Shown: positions 42,414-42,556 of the stretch, piece by piece
Layout: every line of letters begins with the position of its first letter
Position numbering within the stretch: position 1 is the stretch's first letter
Assembly: GCA_964486335.1 (NCBI GenBank)
Contig: CAZAMB010000025.1
Location: 1 to 42,556, forward strand
DNA length: 42,556 nucleotides
From: CAZAMB01 sp964486335
GTDB taxonomy: Bacteria > Planctomycetota > Phycisphaerae > UBA1845
Direction of reading: 5' to 3'
Translations under genes and position numbers: made by a program
The notes under the pieces: generated by a model
What the model saw: the letters and a program-made list of their open reading frames with translations, nothing else
The model's database searches: none
What the model was told of the DNA's origin: nothing

Positions 42414-42556
42414 ACGCTGGACCGCTTACTGACGTGCGCGGCTCGGATCGGGGCATTTCCCGCGCAATCGCAGTAGATGAGACGTCAAACTCTCCGCAAG
42501 TCCGCGCGAGCTGAAGAAACTATGAGCGTGTTCTCCGGTGTGGGATACTTGACCCA

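Noticed and set aside
42477..42556. Open frame starting ATG at 42477, running off the right edge
   Set aside because: No ribosome-binding site, overlaps the repeat-like CCGCGCGAGCTGAA segment, and too short to judge.

Overview
The window looks like an ordinary chromosomal segment of a planctomycete (PVC superphylum), class not determinable from the sequence alone. Four things point there. A short lysine/alanine-rich protein at 6704-6994 resembles the PVC 'small basic protein'. Several secreted proteins are of a type common in planctomycetes: cysteine-rich repeats, HAF repeats with a dockerin-like tail, and thrombospondin type 3 repeats. There is a GT-C/DUF2723 membrane protein. Finally, housekeeping genes are scattered singly rather than in long operons. 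No rRNA, CRISPR array, intact insertion sequence or prophage was seen.

Layout. 1-4633 (minus): 5' part of a very large secreted Cys-rich protein that runs off the left edge. 4634-5791: mostly non-coding, with tRNA-Val. 5792-7336: a SPOR-like membrane protein, the small basic protein and tRNA-Leu. 7361-12189: a SNF2-family helicase overlapping a small unknown gene, and a divergent TlpA-like thioredoxin. 12220-18754: HAD phosphatase, DUF2723 membrane protein, TsaB, a metallophosphoesterase and YidC. 18954-23520: MddA-like methyltransferase, a TolC-type lipoprotein, two tandem paralogous secreted proteins, and tRNA-Gln with its terminator. 23797-27433: a lipoprotein, HslV without HslU, a 3-hydroxyisobutyrate dehydrogenase-family enzyme and an A/T-richer unknown membrane protein. 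27434-29225: tRNA-Thr and tuf under a near-consensus promoter, with a mini-ORF after tuf. 29586-38368: an aldo/keto reductase overlapping a coiled-coil membrane protein, cysteine desulfurase, RsmA, a CII-like regulator, GuaB and a HAF/dockerin protein. 38388-42286: acyl-CoA dehydrogenase with a GbsR-type regulator, divergent from a secreted secretin-N-domain protein, an ECF sigma factor and a putative anti-sigma protein. The right edge is rich in hairpins.

The genes fall into three loose groups. One is core translation and tRNA/rRNA modification (four tRNAs, tuf, tsaB, rsmA). A second is envelope biogenesis and export (yidC, the TolC family protein, the GT-C protein, the PCP-like coiled-coil protein, surface proteins). 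A third is regulation. The best candidates for something undescribed are three: the 40182-42286 regulator / secreted domain / sigma / anti-sigma cluster; the paralogous secreted pair with a shared C-terminal membrane tail; and a 52-bp hairpin repeat present twice, in opposite orientation.

All family names are from recognition of motifs by eye; no database search was run.
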